DNA from: Sphingomonas caeni
GTDB taxonomy: Bacteria > Pseudomonadota > Alphaproteobacteria > Sphingomonadales > Sphingomonadaceae
Direction: 5' to 3'
Length of the DNA: 64,000 bases
NCBI RefSeq assembly: GCF_026013415.1
Contig: NZ_JAPDOK010000001.1
Coordinates: 623,342-687,341 of the forward strand
This document shows positions 27,807 through 37,238 of the stretch, piece by piece. The position numbers were made by a program, and so were the translations under genes. Position 1 is the stretch's first letter; every line of letters begins with the position of its first letter. The notes below the pieces were generated by a model. It was not told the origin of the DNA, made no database searches, and was given only the letters and a program-made list of their open reading frames with translations.

Positions 27807-27938
27807 GGATAACCACATCGTTCAGCGAGCGATCAATGGAACCGCTTTATGGTTATCCACGTTGTAGGCGTAAGAAATACCCTCGGGTTGCGTATCGAGG
27901 GGCTAAGGGCCGGTCCCCCCGCGGGACCGGCCCTTTTC
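27807..27938 (+). ncRNA. Candidate small RNA with three hairpins
   Basis: On the plus strand there are three successive inverted repeats: GGATAACCA (27807-27815) with TGGTTATCC (27850-27858); CCCTCG with CGAGGG around 27881-27903; and an 11-bp terminator stem (27907-27917 with 27923-27933) followed by TTTT. All flanking genes are on the minus strand, so the terminator has no obvious plus-strand gene to serve. No known RNA family recognised. The terminator could instead serve the minus strand, but it has only two T there. Confidence 0.4.
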
Positions 27939-27949
27939 GCGTCTTGGGG

Positions 27950-28261
27950 TCATATCCCATGGTGCGCATTGTCGAACAGCCACGTCCCGGCCCAGGCGGC
28001 GAGCAGCAGCACCGCAATCGCAGCCGAACACCAACCCTGCCGCCGCCACAATCTGACACCGAGCCAGCCCAGGTTCGCGAGTATGAACAACGCTGCAATT
28101 GGCGCCGCGAAGACAATCCAACCGAATGCGGCACCCCCGCTCGCACCCGGAATATCCGCCACCTCGGGCTCGATCCAAAAACGCGAAGCGCTGGTCAGGA
28201 AGGCGGCAATGCCGAACGCATTGGCCGCGATCCATCGCAGCGGAAAATCCCTGACGCGCAT
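27950..28261 (-). CDS. Small membrane hypothetical protein
   Basis: Protein of 103 aa from ATG 28261, preceded by GAAGGGGG; ATG 28288 is possible. Three predicted helices: about 9-25 (WIAANAFGIAAFLT), 44-70 (AAFGWIVFAAPIAALFILANLGWLGV) and 78-96 (AAIAVLLLAAWAGTWLF). No family recognised. It lies between the reductase gene and the candidate small RNA. Confidence 0.75.
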   Translation of the reverse strand: MRVRDFPLRWIAANAFGIAAFLTSASRFWIEPEVADIPGASGGAAFGWIVFAAPIAALFILANLGWLGVRLWRRQGWCSAAIAVLLLAAWAGTWLFDNAHHGI

Positions 28262-28344
28262 CCCGCCCCCTTCGTTGCTGGATGGCATAGCGGGGCGATG
28301 CGCAGGGCGTGTGGAGAAACCGTTCCTTATTGGCAGAGCGGCGG

Positions 28345-29067
28345 TCAATACATATGCTGCCCACCGTTGATCGACAGCGTCGAGCCGGTCACGAACCCGC
28401 CCTCTTCCGAGCAGAGAAAGGTTACCCCACGCGCGATCTCGCTCGCCTGGCCGAGCCGCCCCACCGGAATCTTCGCCACGATCTTCTCGAGCACCTCGGG
28501 CGGCACTGCGGCGACCATATCGGTGTCGATATAGCCCGGCGCGATCGCGTTGACCGTCACCCCGGCCCGGGCGCCTTCCTGCGCCAGCGCCTTGGTGAAG
28601 CCATGGATGCCCGATTTGGCCGCGGCATAGTTGACCTGGCCATATTGGCCCGCCTGCCCGTTGATCGAGCCGATATTGACGATCCGCCCCCATTTCCGGT
28701 TGCGCATCCCCGGGAAGGTCGCGTGCGCCATGTTGAAGCAGCCGCCCAGATTGATGCGGATCACATCCTCCCACATCTCGCGGGTCATCTTCAGGATGGT
28801 GCCGTCGCGGGTGATGCCGGCATTGTTGACCAGGATATCGACCGGCCCCAGCTCGGCCTCGACCTGTGCCACGCCCGCCGCGCACGCGTCGAAATCGCCG
28901 ACGTCCCAGGCATAGGCCTTGATGCCCGTCGCCGCGGTGAAGGCGGCCGCCTTTTCGGCATTGCCGGCATAGTTTGCGGCGACAGTGACGCCCTGCTCCT
29001 TGAGCGCGAGGCTGATCGCCTCCCCGATTCCGCGGGTTCCGCCCGTCACGATCGCTACGCGTGCCAT
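28345..29067 (-). CDS. phbB: Acetoacetyl-CoA reductase (SDR family)
   Basis: Protein of 240 aa, the normal PhbB length; AGGAG precedes ATG 29067. Rossmann motif VTGGTRGIGEAIS, catalytic Ser in NIGSINGQAGQYGQVNYAAAK with Tyr and Lys of YxxxK, and the PhbB-typical NNAGITRDGTILKM and C-terminal STLSINGGQHMY. It reduces acetoacetyl-CoA to (R)-3-hydroxybutyryl-CoA with NADPH for polyhydroxybutyrate. No PHA synthase or thiolase lies in the window. It starts 31 nt after the hemH stop on the same strand. Confidence 0.92.
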   Translation of the reverse strand: MARVAIVTGGTRGIGEAISLALKEQGVTVAANYAGNAEKAAAFTAATGIKAYAWDVGDFDACAAGVAQVEAELGPVDILVNNAGITRDGTILKMTREMWEDVIRINLGGCFNMAHATFPGMRNRKWGRIVNIGSINGQAGQYGQVNYAAAKSGIHGFTKALAQEGARAGVTVNAIAPGYIDTDMVAAVPPEVLEKIVAKIPVGRLGQASEIARGVTFLCSEEGGFVTGSTLSINGGQHMY

Positions 29068-29098
29068 TGCATCATCTCCTGTTCTTGTTGCCCCGACG

Positions 29099-30106
29099 CT
29101 AGGAAGTAGCCGCCCAGCCCGCAAGTTCCCGTCCGATTATATTGCGCAGCATTTCCATGCCCGGTTCGCTTGCATTCAGGCAAGGCAGATAGGCGAAATC
29201 GGTTCCGCCCGCGGCGAGGAACTGTTCGCGTCCGCGGATCGCCAGCTCCTCCAGTGTCTCCAGGCAGTCGGCCGAAAAGCCGGGCGCGACCACCGCGACC
29301 TTCTTCACCCCCTCCGCCGCCAGCCGGGCGAGCGTGATGTCGGTCGCGGGCTCCAGCCATTTCGCGCGCCCGAAGCGCGACTGGAACGCCGCCGTCAGCG
29401 GCCTCCCCAGCGCCTCGGACAGCATCCGCGCGGTCTTCTGGCAGTGACAATGATAGGGATCGCCCAGCTCGAGCGTCCGCTGCGGCATGCCGTGGAAGCT
29501 CGCGACGATGGCTTCCGGCTCGAAATCGAGCGCAGCGAGGCTGGCCTCCACCGACGCTTTGAGCGCGCCGATATAGGCGGGATCGTCATGATAGGGCGGC
29601 AGCGTCCGCACCGCCGGCTGCCAGCGCATCGCCGCGAGCACCGCGAACGCCGCATCGTTCGCGGTCGCGGTCGTCGCCGAACAATATTGCGGATAGAGCG
29701 GCGCGATCAGGATGCGGTCGCATCCCGCCGCCTTCATCGCCGCCAGCCGTTCGCCGATCGACGGGTTACCATAGCGCATCGCCCAATCGACGACGACCTC
29801 TCCCCAAAGATCGGCGGCGCCGAGCGCCTCGGCCTGCGCCCGCGTGATCGCGGCGAGCGGCGATCCCTGCTCGGTCCACACCTGCGAATAGGCATGCGCG
29901 GACTTTCGCGGCCGCGTGTTGAGGATGATCCCCCGCAGGACCGGTTGCCAGACGAGCGGCGGGATCTCCACCACCCGCCGGTCCGACAGAAACTCGGCCA
30001 GATAACGCCGTACCGCCGCGCTCGTCGGCGCATCGGGCGTACCGAGATTGACGAGCAGCACGCCGATCCGGCCATGCTGCACGTCAGGATGCCCCGCCGG
30101 CCTCAC
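29099..30106 (-). CDS. hemH: Ferrochelatase
   Basis: Protein of 335 aa if started at GTG 30106, which overlaps the stop of the upstream oxidase gene as GTGA and gives [22 protein letters not shown], like other sphingomonad ferrochelatases; GTG 30082 (327 aa) is the alternative. Motifs: [17 protein letters not shown] with the metal-binding His, and [17 protein letters not shown]. It inserts Fe2+ into protoporphyrin IX. Coupling to an unrelated molybdoenzyme gene is unusual. Confidence 0.95.
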   Translation of the reverse strand: MRPAGHPDVQHGRIGVLLVNLGTPDAPTSAAVRRYLAEFLSDRRVVEIPPLVWQPVLRGIILNTRPRKSAHAYSQVWTEQGSPLAAITRAQAEALGAADLWGEVVVDWAMRYGNPSIGERLAAMKAAGCDRILIAPLYPQYCSATTATANDAAFAVLAAMRWQPAVRTLPPYHDDPAYIGALKASVEASLAALDFEPEAIVASFHGMPQRTLELGDPYHCHCQKTARMLSEALGRPLTAAFQSRFGRAKWLEPATDITLARLAAEGVKKVAVVAPGFSADCLETLEELAIRGREQFLAAGGTDFAYLPCLNASEPGMEMLRNIIGRELAGWAATS

Positions 30107-32349
30107 TCCACTTCCGAAAGCAAGGGCAGCCGCCGGAAGCGCACGCCCGTCGCCGCCTGGAGCGCATTGGCGATCGCCGGCGCCACCGCGGGCACGCCCA
30201 GTTCGCCCACCCCGCCCGGATCGGATTCGCTGCGGATCAGCTCGACCGTGATGTCGGGCGAATCGGCCAGGGTCGGCAGCTTGAGCGCGTCGATCGTCCG
30301 CACCTCGGCGGCATTGTCGGCAAAGCCGGTCGAGCAGCCGACCGCCGCCGCCATGCCGAAGATCAGCCCGCCCTCGATCTGCTGCGTGACGAGGTCCGGG
30401 TTCACCACCCGCCCGACATCCGCCGCCGCGACCAGCCGCTCGACCTTGATCTTGCGCCCCGCCAGCCGCGCCTCGGCCATCACCGCGATATAGCTTCCAT
30501 TGAAGGCATGGCAGGCGATCCCCTGCCCGCTCCCCGGCTCGCCGCCCTGCCAACCACCCAGCTGGGTCACCGTCTGGAGGCAGCGCGCGAGCCGCGGGTT
30601 GTTGCCCAGCATCGCCATGCGGAACGGCAGCGCATCGAGGCCCGCGACATGCGCCAGCTCGTCGATGAAGCTTTCGGTGAAGAAGGCGGTGTAGCTGTGC
30701 GCCCCCGACCGCCAATGCCCGAACTGGAGCCCCAGATCGGCGACATGATGGTCGATCGCGTAATGGGGGATGGCATAGGCCGGCACCGCGCCCGCCACCG
30801 CCGAAGCGTCGCCCGCGCCCGGCAGCGCCAGCCCCGCCGCAACCAGCGGATCGCCCCCCATCAGCCGCTCGGCGAGCGCGCGCCCCGTCGCCGGCGCGGC
30901 GATCTTGGCGAGCCAGCCCGCCACGCTCGCCGGCTCTCCCAGCCGCGCGGTCAGCCGCGCGGCGGCGGCGGCGCGATAGCGGTCGTGCCGGAAATCCTCG
31001 GTCCGCGACCAGGTGAGCTGCACCGGGCGCCCGACCTGCCTGGCGATCACAGCGACCTGCCCGGCGACGTCATTTTCGAGCTTCGCGCCGAACGATCCGC
31101 CCGCCATCATCGAATGGACGGTGACGCGCTCCTCGCCCAGTCCGATCGCGCGCGCCGCGGCGGCACGGGCAAGGCCCGGCGCCTGGGTCGGCATCCACAG
31201 GCTCAACCGGCCATTCTCGTACGACGCAGTCGCGGTCATCGGCTCGAGCGCGGCGTGGAGCGCGACGCCAACGCGATATTCTGCGCTCACCACCTTGGCG
31301 CCCTTGAAGGTCGCCGCCAGGTCGCCCGCGCTGGCGATCCGCGCGCCATCGCCGTCGAGCGCCTTGGTGAGCGCCTCCTCGATCGTGTCGCTGGTGACGA
31401 CTTCCTTGGGGATCAGGAAGCGCGGCCGCATCGCGTCGAGCGCGCGGTCCGCCGTCCACCAACTATCCGCGACCGCGGCGATCCATTTCTCGCCACTCAC
31501 CACCGCGCGCATGCCGGGCAGCTTCTTCGCCGCCGCCTCATCGGCCCTGACCAGCCGCGTCTCGCCGAGCGGCCCCTGCCGGATCGAGGCATGGACCATA
31601 TTCTCGAGCCTTATATCGGCCGCGTAATTGGCGCTGCCATCGACCTTGCCCGGCACGTCGAGCCGCGGCACGGCCTGTCCCGCCAGCCGGTTCGCCTCTT
31701 CGCCCCTGAGCGGCACCGTCTCGGGCAGCTCCTCGTCCGCCGCCAACGCCGCGATCTCGCCGAAGCCTATCCGCTGGCTGCCGTGCACCACCGTGCCGTC
31801 GATCGTCCCGCTCGACTGCCAGTCGATCCCCCATTTCCGCGCCGCCGCCTTGCACAGCATCACCCGCGCCGCCGCACCGGCCTGGCGCAGCTCGCCTTCG
31901 AAGTTGCGGATCGACGAGGAACTGGCGGTGAGCACCAGCGCGGTCCGTGCCGCATGGGTGCGCTGGAGCTGGTCGGACAAGCTGCCGAGCGCGACCTCGA
32001 ACAGCTCCGAGGCGCCCAGCGGATTGGCGTAGAGCGGGTTGAGCGGCGCCGGCTCGACCCCCACCATCTTCCAGTCCGCGCCCAATTCGTCCGCGATGAT
32101 CTGCGCAAAGGCGGTGAACACGCCCTGCCCCAGCTCGGCCTGCGGCACCGCGACGGTCACATGCCCGTCGGTGCCGATCTTGAGCCAGGCGCCGAAGATC
32201 GTCTCGCCCGCCTCGGCGGTGAGATTGGGCAGATAGGTGCGCGGCCATACTGCCCAGGCGACCAGCAGCCCCAGCCCCGCGCCGCCCCCGATCAGCAAGG
32301 TCCGCCGGCTCGGCCCGGTCTTCAGCAGCGCATGGATATCGTCCGCCAT
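30103..32349 (-). CDS. Molybdopterin-binding oxidase, large subunit (isoquinoline 1-oxidoreductase beta type)
   Basis: Protein of 748 aa from ATG 32349. The N-terminus [19 protein letters not shown] is Tat-like but has one transmembrane-like stretch. The body matches the xanthine dehydrogenase-family periplasmic large subunit: [36 protein letters not shown] and [12 protein letters not shown]. The usual partner, a small 2Fe-2S subunit, is not adjacent: lgt lies divergently upstream and hemH downstream. Either the partner is elsewhere or this subunit works alone or has changed role. Substrate unknown. Confidence 0.88.
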   Translation of the reverse strand: MADDIHALLKTGPSRRTLLIGGGAGLGLLVAWAVWPRTYLPNLTAEAGETIFGAWLKIGTDGHVTVAVPQAELGQGVFTAFAQIIADELGADWKMVGVEPAPLNPLYANPLGASELFEVALGSLSDQLQRTHAARTALVLTASSSSIRNFEGELRQAGAAARVMLCKAAARKWGIDWQSSGTIDGTVVHGSQRIGFGEIAALAADEELPETVPLRGEEANRLAGQAVPRLDVPGKVDGSANYAADIRLENMVHASIRQGPLGETRLVRADEAAAKKLPGMRAVVSGEKWIAAVADSWWTADRALDAMRPRFLIPKEVVTSDTIEEALTKALDGDGARIASAGDLAATFKGAKVVSAEYRVGVALHAALEPMTATASYENGRLSLWMPTQAPGLARAAAARAIGLGEERVTVHSMMAGGSFGAKLENDVAGQVAVIARQVGRPVQLTWSRTEDFRHDRYRAAAAARLTARLGEPASVAGWLAKIAAPATGRALAERLMGGDPLVAAGLALPGAGDASAVAGAVPAYAIPHYAIDHHVADLGLQFGHWRSGAHSYTAFFTESFIDELAHVAGLDALPFRMAMLGNNPRLARCLQTVTQLGGWQGGEPGSGQGIACHAFNGSYIAVMAEARLAGRKIKVERLVAAADVGRVVNPDLVTQQIEGGLIFGMAAAVGCSTGFADNAAEVRTIDALKLPTLADSPDITVELIRSESDPGGVGELGVPAVAPAIANALQAATGVRFRRLPLLSEVE

Positions 32350-32501
32350 CGGGGCTGCTGTATCGTGCCGAAACCAGCGACGCCAGATACCCTTTCCTGC
32401 CCTCGCCTCCAGAAAGGGGGGAGTGGAGAATGGGACCTTGGGTTTGCCGCACAACCGCATTAGGAAGGCGACACACCACCGCCCCGGGGGACCCCGTTAC
32501 C

Positions 32502-33389
32502 GTGCTTATCGAAACCCTCGCCGCCGCCGGATCGCATCTTCGCTTCGCCGATATCGGCCTCAATCCGGTCGCGCTCGATCTCGGCTTCTTCCAGATCAAA
32601 TGGTATTCGCTGGCCTATATCGTCGGCATCCTGATCGGCTGGTGGTATCTGCTGAGGCTGCTCGCCCAGCCCGGCGCGCCGATGTCGCGGCGCCATGCCG
32701 ACGATCTGGTCTTCTATGCGACGCTCGGCGTGATCGTCGGCGGGCGGCTGGGCTATGTGATCTTCTACCAGCCCGAAATGCTGCTCTCGCCGCTGCAGGT
32801 GCTCAAGCTGTGGGACGGCGGCATGTCGTTCCATGGCGGCGTGATGGGCGTGACGCTCGCGATCCTGTGGCTGGCGCGGCAGCACAAGCTCAACTGGCTG
32901 CGCGTGCATGATTATGTTGCCTGCGTCGCGCCGTTCGGCCTGTTCTTCGGCCGGCTGGCGAACTTCGTGAACGGCGAGCTGTGGGGCAGGAAGACCGACG
33001 TCGCCTGGGGCATCGTCTTCAACAACACGGTCCCCGCCGGCATGGCCGAGCCTGCGCGCCACCCGAGCCAGCTCTACGAGGCGGGGCTCGAGGGAATCCT
33101 GCTGTTCGCGATCCTCTGGTTCCTCTTCTGGCGGACCGATGCGCGCTACTATCCAGGCCGGCTCGTCGGTACCTTCCTGCTCGGTTACGGGTCCTTCCGC
33201 TATTTTGTCGAATTCTTCCGCGAGGCGGACGGCCAGTATCTCGACAATGCGATCCTCGGCACGCCCGGGCTGCACATGGGCCAGTTGCTGTGCCTGCCGA
33301 TGATCGCCGGTGGCCTCTATCTGATCGCGACCGCGAAGAAGCGCCGCGAGCGCGTCGAGCCGGTCGCGGGCGGCGAGAGCGTCGCCTGA
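32502..33389 (+). CDS. lgt: Prolipoprotein diacylglyceryl transferase
   Basis: Protein of 295 aa from GTG 32502, with GGGGGA upstream; an ATG at 32430 would add an unlikely leader. Multi-pass inner-membrane enzyme. The Lgt signature [13 protein letters not shown], then [24 protein letters not shown] and HPSQLYEA, are present. It transfers diacylglycerol to the Cys of prelipoproteins. It heads a tight run with the MidA-like, GNAT and pgeF genes (gap of 4 nt, then 4-nt overlaps). Confidence 0.95.
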   Translation: MLIETLAAAGSHLRFADIGLNPVALDLGFFQIKWYSLAYIVGILIGWWYLLRLLAQPGAPMSRRHADDLVFYATLGVIVGGRLGYVIFYQPEMLLSPLQVLKLWDGGMSFHGGVMGVTLAILWLARQHKLNWLRVHDYVACVAPFGLFFGRLANFVNGELWGRKTDVAWGIVFNNTVPAGMAEPARHPSQLYEAGLEGILLFAILWFLFWRTDARYYPGRLVGTFLLGYGSFRYFVEFFREADGQYLDNAILGTPGLHMGQLLCLPMIAGGLYLIATAKKRRERVEPVAGGESVA

Positions 33390-33393
33390 ACCA

Positions 33394-34491
33394 GTGACCG
33401 ACGACCATCCCCTCTCCGCCACGCCAAAGGAGCGGGCGGAGAATGCCGCCGAACCGCTGCTCCCCGAACGTCTCGCCCGCGCGATCACGCTGGGCGGGCC
33501 GATCCCGCTGTCGCAGTTCATGGGCGCCGCCAACGCGCATTATTACGCCACCCGCGATCCGCTGGGCGCGCGCGGCGATTTCACCACCGCGCCCGAGGTC
33601 AGCCAGATGTTCGGCGAGCTGATCGGGCTGGCGCTGGCCGATCTTTGGGACCGCGCGGGGCGGCCGGCATCGCGCTATGTCGAGCTGGGTCCCGGCCGCG
33701 GCACGCTCGCCGCCGATGCCTTGCGGGCAATGGCCAAGGCCGGGCTCGACCCCCCGGTCCATTTCGTCGAGACCAGCCCGATCCTCCGCGCCGTCCAGGC
33801 CGAGGCGGTGCCCAACGCCGAATGGAGCCTCGACCTGTTCGGGGTCGAGGACGACCTGCCTTTGCTCGTCGTCGCGAACGAGTTCTTCGACGCCCTGCCG
33901 ATCCGGCAATTGGTCAAGACGGACATGGGATGGCGCGAGCGGCTGGTCGCCTGCCAGGACACGCTATTCCTGCCCGTGGTCGGCGACCGCGGTTTCGACC
34001 AGATCATTCCCGGGGGCCTGCGCGAGGCCGATCCCGGATCGATCCTCGAAACCTCGCCCGCCGGGGTCGCGATCCTGCGCGCGCTCGCCGCGCGGCTGCT
34101 CGCCCAGGGCGGCGCGGCGCTGATCATCGACTATGGCTATCAGGGGCCCGCGATCGGCGACACGCTCCAGGCGGTGCGCGGGCATGCCTATGCCAACCCG
34201 TTCGACGAGCCCGGCGAGGCGGATCTCACCGCGCATGTCGATTTCGGCACGATCCGCGAAGCCGCCGAGATCGAGGGCCTGACCGTCCACGGACCGGTCA
34301 CGCAAGGCGAATTCCTCACCGCGCTCGGCATCGATCAGCGTGCCGCGGCGCTGGCAAAGGCGTCGCCCGAACGCGCCGACGCGCTCGCCGCCGACCGCGA
34401 CCGGCTGGTCGGCGACGAGATGATGGGCGAGCTGTTCAAGGTCATCGCCCTGACGGCCCCCGGCTGGCCGGTGCCGGCGGGGTTCGCATGA
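33394..34491 (+). CDS. MidA/NDUFAF7-type SAM-dependent methyltransferase
   Basis: Protein of 365 aa starting with GTG four bases after lgt. It matches the PF02636 class I methyltransferase family: RDPLGARGDFTTAPEVSQMFGELIG, the SAM motif VELGPGRGTL, and NEFFDALPIRQL. The mitochondrial relative NDUFAF7 dimethylates an Arg of complex I subunit NDUFS2, so a role in complex I assembly is plausible here but not shown. Stop overlaps the GNAT start as ATGA. Confidence 0.9.
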   Translation: MTDDHPLSATPKERAENAAEPLLPERLARAITLGGPIPLSQFMGAANAHYYATRDPLGARGDFTTAPEVSQMFGELIGLALADLWDRAGRPASRYVELGPGRGTLAADALRAMAKAGLDPPVHFVETSPILRAVQAEAVPNAEWSLDLFGVEDDLPLLVVANEFFDALPIRQLVKTDMGWRERLVACQDTLFLPVVGDRGFDQIIPGGLREADPGSILETSPAGVAILRALAARLLAQGGAALIIDYGYQGPAIGDTLQAVRGHAYANPFDEPGEADLTAHVDFGTIREAAEIEGLTVHGPVTQGEFLTALGIDQRAAALAKASPERADALAADRDRLVGDEMMGELFKVIALTAPGWPVPAGFA

Positions 34492-34997
34492 TCAGCTATC
34501 GCGACGCCGTCCCCGCCGATGGGCCCGAGCTCGATGCGATGGCGCAGAAGATCTGGCTCGAGACCTTCGAGCATTCGGCCCCGCCCGAAAATATCGCCGC
34601 CTATCTCGCGCACGCCTATGGCCCCCACGGGCCCCTGATCCGCGAACTCGGCGATCCGGAAAGGCGCACCCACCTCGCCTTGGATGAGGGCCGGATCGTC
34701 GGCTACACCAAGCTGATCCCGCCCTGGCTCCCCGACGCCGAGCCCGGCGCGCGCCAGCTCAGCCAGATCTATGTCGCATCCAGCCATCATGGCCTGGGGA
34801 TCGCGCAGGTGCTGATGGACTGGACCATCGCCGCCGCGCGCGCTGCCGGCGCTTCCGCGCTCCTCCTCACCGTCTGGGAGAATAACCACCGCGCCCGCCG
34901 CTTCTACGACCGGCTCGGCTTCGTCCATATCGGCGATTACGGCTTCCCGGTGGGCGATCAGATCGACACCGATCATATCATGCGGCTCGCCCTGTGA
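34488..34997 (+). CDS. GNAT-family N-acetyltransferase
   Basis: Protein of 169 aa beginning MISYRDAVPADGPELDAM, a typical GNAT first strand and helix. LSQIYVASSHHGLGIAQVLMDW is the acetyl-CoA pyrophosphate loop region (a variation on RxxGxG/A), and NNHRARRFYDRLGF is the usual C-terminal signature. Acceptor unknown. Starts by ATGA overlap and is followed by GTGA overlap with pgeF. Confidence 0.9.
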   Translation: MISYRDAVPADGPELDAMAQKIWLETFEHSAPPENIAAYLAHAYGPHGPLIRELGDPERRTHLALDEGRIVGYTKLIPPWLPDAEPGARQLSQIYVASSHHGLGIAQVLMDWTIAAARAAGASALLLTVWENNHRARRFYDRLGFVHIGDYGFPVGDQIDTDHIMRLAL

Positions 34998-35767
34998 ACG
35001 ACGGCGCGAGCGTCGAAACCATCCAGGCCAGGGCGCTCGAAGGCGTCGCGCACGGCTTTCTCGGCCGCCGCGGCGGCGTTTCACAGGGGGTGGTCGAGGG
35101 CCTCAATGTCGGCATCGGCACGCGGGACGATCCTGAAGCCGTCGCCGAGAATCGCCGCCGCGCGGCCGACGCCGTCCTCCCCGGCACTCGCCTCGTCACC
35201 CTCTACCAGGTCCATTCGGCCGACGCCGTCGCCGTCGTCGAGCCTTGGGATGACCGGCTGCGCCCCCGCGCCGACGCGCTGGTCACCGCCACCCCAGGCC
35301 TCGCGCTCGGCATCCTCACCGCCGACTGCGCCCCCGTCCTCTTCGCCGACCGCGAGGCGGGCGTGATCGGCGCCGCGCATGCCGGCTGGAAGGGCGCGCT
35401 CGGCGGGGTCACCGATTCGACCCTCTCGCTGATGGAGACGCTCGGCGCCCGGCGCGACCGCGTCGCCGCCGCGATCGGCCCGTGCATCGCCCGCGCCAGC
35501 TATGAGGTGGACGACGGTTTCCTCGCCCGCTTCGCCGAGGCCGATCCGGCGAACGAACGCTTCTTCGCCGCGGGGAAGCCGGGCCATCACCAGTTCGACC
35601 TCGAAGCCTATGTCGCGCACCGCCTCGCCGCGGCCGGCCTCACCCGGATCGAAATGCTCGGGCTCGACACTTATGCGGCGCCTGCGCGTTTCTTCAGCTT
35701 CCGCCGCGCCACCCATCTGGGCGAGCCGGACTATGGGCGCCAGATTTCGATCATTGGTATCAATTGA
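34994..35767 (+). CDS. pgeF: Peptidoglycan editing factor / multicopper polyphenol oxidase family
   Basis: Protein of 257 aa starting with GTG overlapping the previous stop. YfiH/PgeF motifs are present: VHSADAV, ILTADCAPVLFAD, AHAGWKGALGG and IGPCI; these His and Cys residues form the zinc site. PgeF removes L-Ser misincorporated in place of L-Ala in peptidoglycan precursors. Last gene of the lgt-led run. Confidence 0.92.
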   Translation: MNDGASVETIQARALEGVAHGFLGRRGGVSQGVVEGLNVGIGTRDDPEAVAENRRRAADAVLPGTRLVTLYQVHSADAVAVVEPWDDRLRPRADALVTATPGLALGILTADCAPVLFADREAGVIGAAHAGWKGALGGVTDSTLSLMETLGARRDRVAAAIGPCIARASYEVDDGFLARFAEADPANERFFAAGKPGHHQFDLEAYVAHRLAAAGLTRIEMLGLDTYAAPARFFSFRRATHLGEPDYGRQISIIGIN

Positions 35768-35778
35768 AACTTTATTGC

Positions 35779-35828
35779 GCGTGTCTCTTCGTCTAGGGGG
35801 ACCGCAAACCCCGCATCCGGAGACCCGC
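35779..35828 (+). promoter_or_regulatory. SD-sequestering leader hairpin upstream of the PLP gene
   Basis: GCGTGTCTC (35779-35787) can pair with GAGACCCGC (35820-35828), nine positions with one mismatch, burying most of the GGAG Shine-Dalgarno at 35819-35822. Inside, GGGG (35797-35800) pairs with CCCC (35809-35812). I do not recognise a known SAM riboswitch class. It may be a translational switch or a chance fold. Confidence 0.4.
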
Positions 35829-35829
35829 A

Positions 35830-37146
35830 ATGACCGACGAAACCGAAGCCGAGCTGTCCGGCGCCGCGCCCCGCCGCCGCCCCAAGCCCTCGGCCGAGAA
35901 GATCGGGAATCGCAAGCTCAAGCCCAGCACGATGATGATGGGCTATGGCTATGATCCGACGCTGTCGGAGGGGTCGCTCAAGCCGCCGATCTTCCTCACC
36001 TCGACCTTCGTCTTCCCCAATGCCGCCGCGGGCAAGCGTCATTTCGAGGGCGTCACCGGCAAGCGCCCGGGCGGCGCCGAGGGCCTGGTCTATTCGCGCT
36101 TCAACGGCCCCAACCAGGAGATTCTCGAAGATCGCCTCGCCGTGTGGGAAGAGGCCGAGGATGCGCTCGCCTTCTCCTCGGGCATGTCGGCGATCGCCAC
36201 GCTCTTCCTGTCGATGGTCAAGCCCGGCGACACGATCGTCCATTCGGGTCCGCTCTATGCCGCGACCGAGACGCTGATCGCGCGCATCCTGGGCCGATTC
36301 GGTGTCCATTGGCTCGATTTCCCCGCAGGCGCCACGCGCGCCGAGATCGACGCGGTGATGAGCAAGGCCGCGACCGGAAACGTCGCGCTGATCTATCTCG
36401 AATCGCCCGCCAACCCGACCAACGCGCTCGTCGATGTCGAAGCCGTCCGCGCCAGCCGCGACGCGATCTTCACCGGCGCGAACAAGCCCCCCATCGCGAT
36501 CGACAACACCTTCCTGGGGCCGATCTGGGCGCAGCCGCTCAAGCAGGGCGCCGAATTGGTCGTCTATTCGCTCACCAAATATGCGGGCGGGCATAGCGAT
36601 CTGGTCGCGGGCAGCGTCGTCGGCGGCAAGGATCACATCAACACGATCCGCATGATGCGCAACACGATCGGCACGATCTGCGACCCCAACACCGCCTGGA
36701 TGCTGCTCCGCTCATTGGAAACGCTCGAACTGCGCATGAGCCGCGCGGGCGAGAATGCCGCCAAGGTCTGCGAATTCCTGAAGGGCCATCCCAAGGTCGA
36801 GAAGGTCGGCTATCTCGGCTTCCTCGAAGGCGGCGACGATGCGCGCCAGGCCGATATCTACCGCCGCCACTGCATCGGCGCGGGCTCGACCTTCTCGCTC
36901 TATCTCAAGGGCGGCGAGACCGAAGCCTTCGCCTTCCTCGATTCGCTCAAGATCGCCAAGCTCGCCGTGTCGCTTGGCGGCACCGAGACGCTGGCCTCCC
37001 ACCCCGCGGGCATGACCCACCTCTCGGTCCCCCAGGCCCGCAAGGATGCGCTCGGCATTTCGGACAATCTGGTCCGCATCTCGATCGGCGTGGAAGACGC
37101 CGACGATCTGATCGCCGACTTCGAGGAGGCGCTGAAGGCGGTCTAA
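35830..37146 (+). CDS. Cystathionine gamma-synthase family PLP enzyme
   Basis: Protein of 438 aa, a little longer than most family members because of an N-terminal basic extension of about 45 residues. PLP fold type I: YSRFNGPNQEILEDRLA, SSGMSAIATLFLS, AIDNTFLGP, and the Schiff-base Lys in YSLTKYAGGHSDLVAG. It could be a cystathionine gamma-synthase, methionine gamma-lyase or O-acetylhomoserine sulfhydrylase; I cannot choose from sequence alone. GGAG precedes the ATG within a possible regulatory hairpin. Confidence 0.92.
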   Translation: MTDETEAELSGAAPRRRPKPSAEKIGNRKLKPSTMMMGYGYDPTLSEGSLKPPIFLTSTFVFPNAAAGKRHFEGVTGKRPGGAEGLVYSRFNGPNQEILEDRLAVWEEAEDALAFSSGMSAIATLFLSMVKPGDTIVHSGPLYAATETLIARILGRFGVHWLDFPAGATRAEIDAVMSKAATGNVALIYLESPANPTNALVDVEAVRASRDAIFTGANKPPIAIDNTFLGPIWAQPLKQGAELVVYSLTKYAGGHSDLVAGSVVGGKDHINTIRMMRNTIGTICDPNTAWMLLRSLETLELRMSRAGENAAKVCEFLKGHPKVEKVGYLGFLEGGDDARQADIYRRHCIGAGSTFSLYLKGGETEAFAFLDSLKIAKLAVSLGGTETLASHPAGMTHLSVPQARKDALGISDNLVRISIGVEDADDLIADFEEALKAV

Positions 37147-37163
37147 CCCCTTCGCTTGCGCAA

Positions 37164-37189
37164 CCCGGGCCATGGGTTCATGGTCCGGG
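37164..37189 (+). terminator. Hairpin after the PLP enzyme gene
   Basis: CCCGGGCCATG (37164-37174) pairs with CATGGTCCGGG (about 37179-37189) with one wobble, 17 nt after the stop. There is no T-run, so it may protect the 3' end rather than terminate. Confidence 0.45.
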
Positions 37190-37238
37190 CAGGGGCCAGA
37201 GTATCGCGGTCACCGAATTCCTTCCGGGAGGCTTCGCG

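Noticed and set aside
35768..35829. Known SAM-II or SAM/SAH riboswitch upstream of the PLP enzyme
   Set aside because: The conserved core sequences of those classes are not visible; only an SD-blocking fold can be supported.
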